Of a DNA stretch of 16,393 nt, positions 13,978 through 16,393 are shown in pieces. The translations under genes were made by a program, and so were the position numbers. The notes below the pieces were generated by a model, which searched no databases, was not told where the DNA came from, and saw nothing but the letters and a program-made list of their open reading frames with translations. Source of the stretch: Treponema sp. UBA3649. Its GTDB lineage: Bacteria; Spirochaetota; Spirochaetia; Treponematales; Treponemataceae. The first letter of the stretch is position 1, and each line of letters begins with the position of its first letter. Location: NCBI GenBank assembly GCA_002373325.1, contig DFKI01000092.1, positions 1 to 16,393 on the forward strand, written 5' to 3'.

Positions 13978-14006
13978 ATCTTATCAGATAAGGGGCTCTT
14001 TTACAA
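13978..14006 (-). promoter_or_regulatory. Promoter of the redox operon, leaderless geometry
   Basis: On the minus strand the -35 is TTGTAA at 14006-14001, followed by a 17-base spacer and TGA-TAAGAT, with the hexamer at 13983-13978. Seven bases then separate it from the ATG at 13970. No purine-rich ribosome-binding site exists between them, so transcription is expected to start at or beside the A of the start codon. Confidence 0.5.
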
Positions 14007-14030
14007 TAGCGGTCATTTCAAAAAATTTAC

Positions 14031-14059
14031 TTCCCAAATCATCCGGAATGTGATATTAT
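14031..14059 (+). promoter_or_regulatory. aroDE promoter
   Basis: A candidate -35 TTCCCA at 14031-14036, a 17-base spacer and TGA-TATTAT with the hexamer at 14054-14059. The leader, starting near 14066, contains an AAGG site, a short reading frame and GGGGG at 14089-14093 before the ATG at 14100. The 129-base gap is shared with the divergent redox operon promoter. Confidence 0.4.
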
Positions 14060-14076
14060 CGGGGAAGGCTCCTTTT

Positions 14077-14103
14077 ATGGTGCCGCTTGGGGGTGCATTA
14101 TGA
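14077..14103 (+). other. Eight-codon upstream reading frame coupled to aroDE
   Basis: ATG GTG CCG CTT GGG GGT GCA TTA followed by TGA encodes MVPLGGAL. The stop codon overlaps the aroDE start codon as ATGA. An AAGG site lies about eight bases before the ATG, and the GGGGG site for aroDE lies inside the frame. Translation could deliver ribosomes to aroDE by coupling. Only this sequence supports it, so it may be fortuitous. Confidence 0.3.
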
Positions 14104-15596
14104 GTCGTCCGTTGGTCTGCCTTACTTTGACGGGGAAGACGCTGCAGGAAGATTTTGAGACCTTGGAAAAATACCGCACTTATGTTGACGTGGCTGAGCT
14201 TAGGGCGGATTTCCTTGAAGATGATGAGAAGCATTTGATAAAAAAGTTTCCTGAGATGGCGAGAATGCCTTGCATACTTACAATCAGGCGCAAGATTGAC
14301 GGCGGGATGTTCATGGAGGGTGAGGCGAACCGATCCGTTCTTTTCGCGCGGGCCCTTTCTTTTGTTGACGAGGACAAGTCCAAGAATTTCGCCTATGTTG
14401 ATTTCGAGGATGATTTTCATGTCTCCTCACTTCAGGACGCAGCTCTTGCTTACGGACTTAGAATCATCAGGAGCCTTCATTCCATGGACGCGCCGGTTTT
14501 GAATCTTGCCGAGAGACTTGAGAAACTCAGGGATTCCGAATTCGAGATTCCGAAAATCGCTTTTATGCCGCGCACTCTTGAGGATGTGAGGAACGTCTTC
14601 GAGGAGGCGAAAAAAATCAAGGACTCCAACCACATTCTTCTTGCGATGGGACCTCTCGGAACTCCCACACGGATTCTGAGCGCGAAGCTGAAAAATTTTT
14701 TGACCTTCACTTCAGCTAAGGAAAGCCTTGGAAATCTTCCTACTCTGGGACATCTTGATCCAGTTACTTTGTGCGAGACATACCATTTCCGGTCAATCAA
14801 CGAAGAGACATCAATCTACGGCATCACCGGGTGGCCTCTTGTAAAGACATCAAGTCCGGAACTGCACAACGGCGGATATGAGAAGCACAAGATGAACTCG
14901 GTCTACATTCCCATGAGGTCAGAGTCCTTTTCCGATGCGCTGAACTTCGCGAGGACTGTCGGCGTAAAAGGGATGTCCGTGACTATCCCCCACAAGGAGG
15001 CTGTCCTGAGTCAATCCGTCAACGTGGACTCAAGGGTGAGGACCATCGGAGCATGCAATACGCTCGTGAAGGATGAGGACGGTGAGTGGTGCGGCTACAA
15101 TACCGACGTGAGCGGATTTACGAGATCCCTGCTTGAGTTTACGGGGACAAAAAATCTCTCTCATCTCAAGGTTGCGATCATCGGTGCGGGTGGGGCTGCC
15201 AAGGCTGTGTCCTATGCGGTCCGGGAGCTCAAGGGAAAGGCTTGTGTCTTCAACAGGACTCTTCCAAAGGCAAGGATTTTGGCCGAGCAGTACGGATTCA
15301 AATACGCGGCTCTTACAGAGGACAATGTGGGTCTCCTGAAAAAATACAGTGACCTTATCGTGCAGACTACATCGGTCGGGATGAACAGCACTGACGAACC
15401 TAGCGAAAAGAACGATCCGATTTTTTTCTATGAGTTTACCGGGCGTGAAATGCTCTTTGACCTTGTTTATGTTCCGAGCGTCACACCTGTTATGTCACGG
15501 GCCTCAAAAGCCGGATGTCGTTTTTGCAACGGATATGAGATGCTGCGTTACCAGGGATACGAGCAGTTCGAGCTTTTTACCGGAAAGAAATATTGA
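14100..15596 (+). CDS. aroDE: Bifunctional 3-dehydroquinate dehydratase / shikimate dehydrogenase
   Basis: A 498-residue fusion catalysing steps three and four of the shikimate pathway in the cytosol. Residues 1 to about 225 are a type I dehydroquinase, with E33 in VAELRAD, H127 in RSLHSM and the Schiff-base lysine K152 in PKIAFMPR. Residues about 235-498 are shikimate dehydrogenase, with GITGWPLVKTSSPELHN at the substrate pocket, catalytic K299 in VTIPHK, D336 in NTD, the NADP motif GAGGAAKA from 362 and the NRT phosphate-binding loop. The domain order is the same as in plant DHQ-SDH and chlamydial AroDE. Both active sites are intact. The start at 14100 has GGGGG upstream. The fusion channels dehydroshikimate between the two reactions. 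rpiA follows 44 bases later. Confidence 0.96.
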   Translation: MSRPLVCLTLTGKTLQEDFETLEKYRTYVDVAELRADFLEDDEKHLIKKFPEMARMPCILTIRRKIDGGMFMEGEANRSVLFARALSFVDEDKSKNFAYVDFEDDFHVSSLQDAALAYGLRIIRSLHSMDAPVLNLAERLEKLRDSEFEIPKIAFMPRTLEDVRNVFEEAKKIKDSNHILLAMGPLGTPTRILSAKLKNFLTFTSAKESLGNLPTLGHLDPVTLCETYHFRSINEETSIYGITGWPLVKTSSPELHNGGYEKHKMNSVYIPMRSESFSDALNFARTVGVKGMSVTIPHKEAVLSQSVNVDSRVRTIGACNTLVKDEDGEWCGYNTDVSGFTRSLLEFTGTKNLSHLKVAIIGAGGAAKAVSYAVRELKGKACVFNRTLPKARILAEQYGFKYAALTEDNVGLLKKYSDLIVQTTSVGMNSTDEPSEKNDPIFFYEFTGREMLFDLVYVPSVTPVMSRASKAGCRFCNGYEMLRYQGYEQFELFTGKKY

Positions 15597-15599
15597 TTT

Positions 15600-15630
15600 T
15601 TGCAAGCTGATTTTTTAGCGCAAAGTTTTT
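15600..15630 (+). terminator. Weak hairpin with T-run between aroDE and rpiA
   Basis: TTGC, an AA bulge and GCT pair with AGC and GCAA (15600-15623) around an eight-base loop; AG and five T residues follow (15626-15630). The stem is only seven pairs and the T-run runs directly into the rpiA ribosome-binding site, so it might attenuate transcription into rpiA or be insignificant. Confidence 0.25.
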
Positions 15631-15640
15631 GGAGGATAAA

Positions 15641-16360
15641 ATGATAAGTAAGGATGAGCAGAAGGTGCTTGCGGCAAGGACTGCAATCGACACTCTGATT
15701 CAGGAGGGAAAAATCTTCAGCGGGATGAAAATCGGTCTTGGTACCGGATCTACCGCCATGCCTGCCGTAAGAAGATTGAGCGAGCGGATTGAGGACGGAA
15801 CTTTGAGGGACATCCATGCCGTGGCGACGAGTTTTCAGACGACCCTTGAGTGTGAGAAACTTGGAATCCCCGTGCATTCCCTCAACGACAGAATCATCGC
15901 GGGAAAACTTGACCTTGCCATAGACGGAGCCGACGAGGTGGGACCTGAGAGAACTTTGATTAAGGGTGGAGGGGCTGCTCTTTTGCGTGAGAAAATCATC
16001 GCGTACAGTTCTTCAGTCTTTGCGATTGTGGCGGATGAGTCGAAGGCTGTCTCTGACCATGGCACGAAATTTCCTCTCCCGGTTGAGATAATCCCTGAGG
16101 CAAGGGTGTGCGTCGTGTCTGCCCTTGAGAAAATGGGTGCAAGCTGTGTTCTCCGCGAGGGTGTGCGTAAGGCCGGACCCGTAATCACCGACAACGGAAA
16201 CATGATTTTGGACTGCCTTTGGAAATCTTCCGTGGATGCCGCCGAGATGGAGGATAAAATCAACGATATTACCGGAGTGGTTGAGTGCGGATTTTTCACC
16301 AGGATTCCGCCGGTGGTTTTCATAGCAAAATCGGACGGAAGCGTTGAGGTGAGAAGGTGA
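15641..16360 (+). CDS. rpiA: Ribose-5-phosphate isomerase A
   Basis: A 239-residue cytosolic enzyme interconverting ribose 5-phosphate and ribulose 5-phosphate in the non-oxidative pentose-phosphate pathway. It contains the phosphate loop GLGTGST (32-38), D95-GA-D98-E in DGADEV, and K108-GGGAALLR-E117-K. These are the counterparts of the E. coli D81, D84, K94 and E103 active site. FPLPVEIIP and DNGNMILD are also family hallmarks. The start is the ATG at 15641, five bases after GGAGGA; an in-frame TTG at 15629 would overlap the ribosome-binding site and is rejected. Length is slightly above the 219 residues of the E. coli enzyme, mostly at the N-terminus. It supplies pentose and, indirectly, erythrose 4-phosphate for the pathway in which upstream aroDE acts. 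Confidence 0.96.
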   Translation: MISKDEQKVLAARTAIDTLIQEGKIFSGMKIGLGTGSTAMPAVRRLSERIEDGTLRDIHAVATSFQTTLECEKLGIPVHSLNDRIIAGKLDLAIDGADEVGPERTLIKGGGAALLREKIIAYSSSVFAIVADESKAVSDHGTKFPLPVEIIPEARVCVVSALEKMGASCVLREGVRKAGPVITDNGNMILDCLWKSSVDAAEMEDKINDITGVVECGFFTRIPPVVFIAKSDGSVEVRR

Positions 16361-16369
16361 GAGGTGAAA

Positions 16370-16393
16370 GTTGAGAATTGAGAGTTGAGAATT
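16370..16393 (+). repeat. Heptameric tandem repeat, cut by the window edge
   Basis: GTTGAGA, ATTGAGA, GTTGAGA and ATT follow one another, a 7-base unit (RTTGAGA) repeated just over three times and continuing past the window end. Looser copies (GTTGAGG, TGAGAGG) occur to the left and extend into the last codons of rpiA. It looks like a variable-number repeat of purine-rich strand bias. Confidence 0.6.

Overview
The window looks like chromosomal DNA of an anaerobic, host- or gut-associated bacterium, most likely a spirochaete of the Treponema type. The reasons are gene content and style rather than one diagnostic marker. They include a fused AroD-AroE shikimate enzyme, a lipoprotein with a relaxed lipobox (Leu at -4, Gly-Ser-Gly before the Cys), a membrane HD-GYP protein, stand-alone glucuronate isomerase and citrate synthase genes, and base composition that alternates moderate-GC housekeeping genes with AT-rich accessory genes. 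The genus assignment is inference. No rRNA, tRNA, CRISPR array, insertion sequence or phage gene was found. Coding density is very high: the longest stretch without a gene is about 130 bases.

Layout. At 2-1652 the 3' part of a major-facilitator transporter overlaps a HAD-family hydrolase gene. At 1716-2473 lies a two-gene cassette: a 68-residue protein followed, with an ATGA overlap, by a GNAT acetyltransferase of toxin type. At 2564-4000 is uxaC behind a strong promoter with a possible GntR-type operator. At 4128-5840 is a seven-helix membrane HD-GYP (cyclic-di-GMP phosphodiesterase) protein. At 5910-6544 is a second toxin-antitoxin pair ending in a VapC/PIN ribonuclease. At 6582-8534, on the minus strand, is an Uup-like ABC-F ATPase. 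From 8653 rightwards run citrate synthase, a PAP2 phosphatase and a pair of short chromate (CHR) transporter halves. From 13970 leftwards runs a three-gene redox operon: a TlpA-like lipoprotein thioredoxin, a 50-residue CXXC membrane peptide that is easy to miss (GTG start, 12837-12685), and a polytopic 4Fe-4S protein. Its last gene collides with, and overlaps, the end of the second CHR gene. Divergent from that operon are aroDE and rpiA. The window ends inside a 7-bp tandem repeat just after rpiA.

How the parts relate. UxaC feeds hexuronate catabolism. RpiA belongs to the pentose-phosphate pathway, which supplies erythrose-4-phosphate for the shikimate pathway in which AroDE works. Citrate synthase has no TCA neighbours here and probably serves 2-oxoglutarate/glutamate synthesis. 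The TlpA-CXXC-polyferredoxin operon is read as a membrane electron relay to an extracytoplasmic thioredoxin. It is the most interesting local system.

One regulatory pattern recurs. Four genes (HD-GYP, ABC-F, first CHR, TlpA lipoprotein) have no Shine-Dalgarno sequence, and a -10-like hexamer lies only 6-7 bases before the start codon. This is the geometry expected for leaderless mRNAs. Most of the other genes have strong GGAGG-type sites or overlap an upstream gene.
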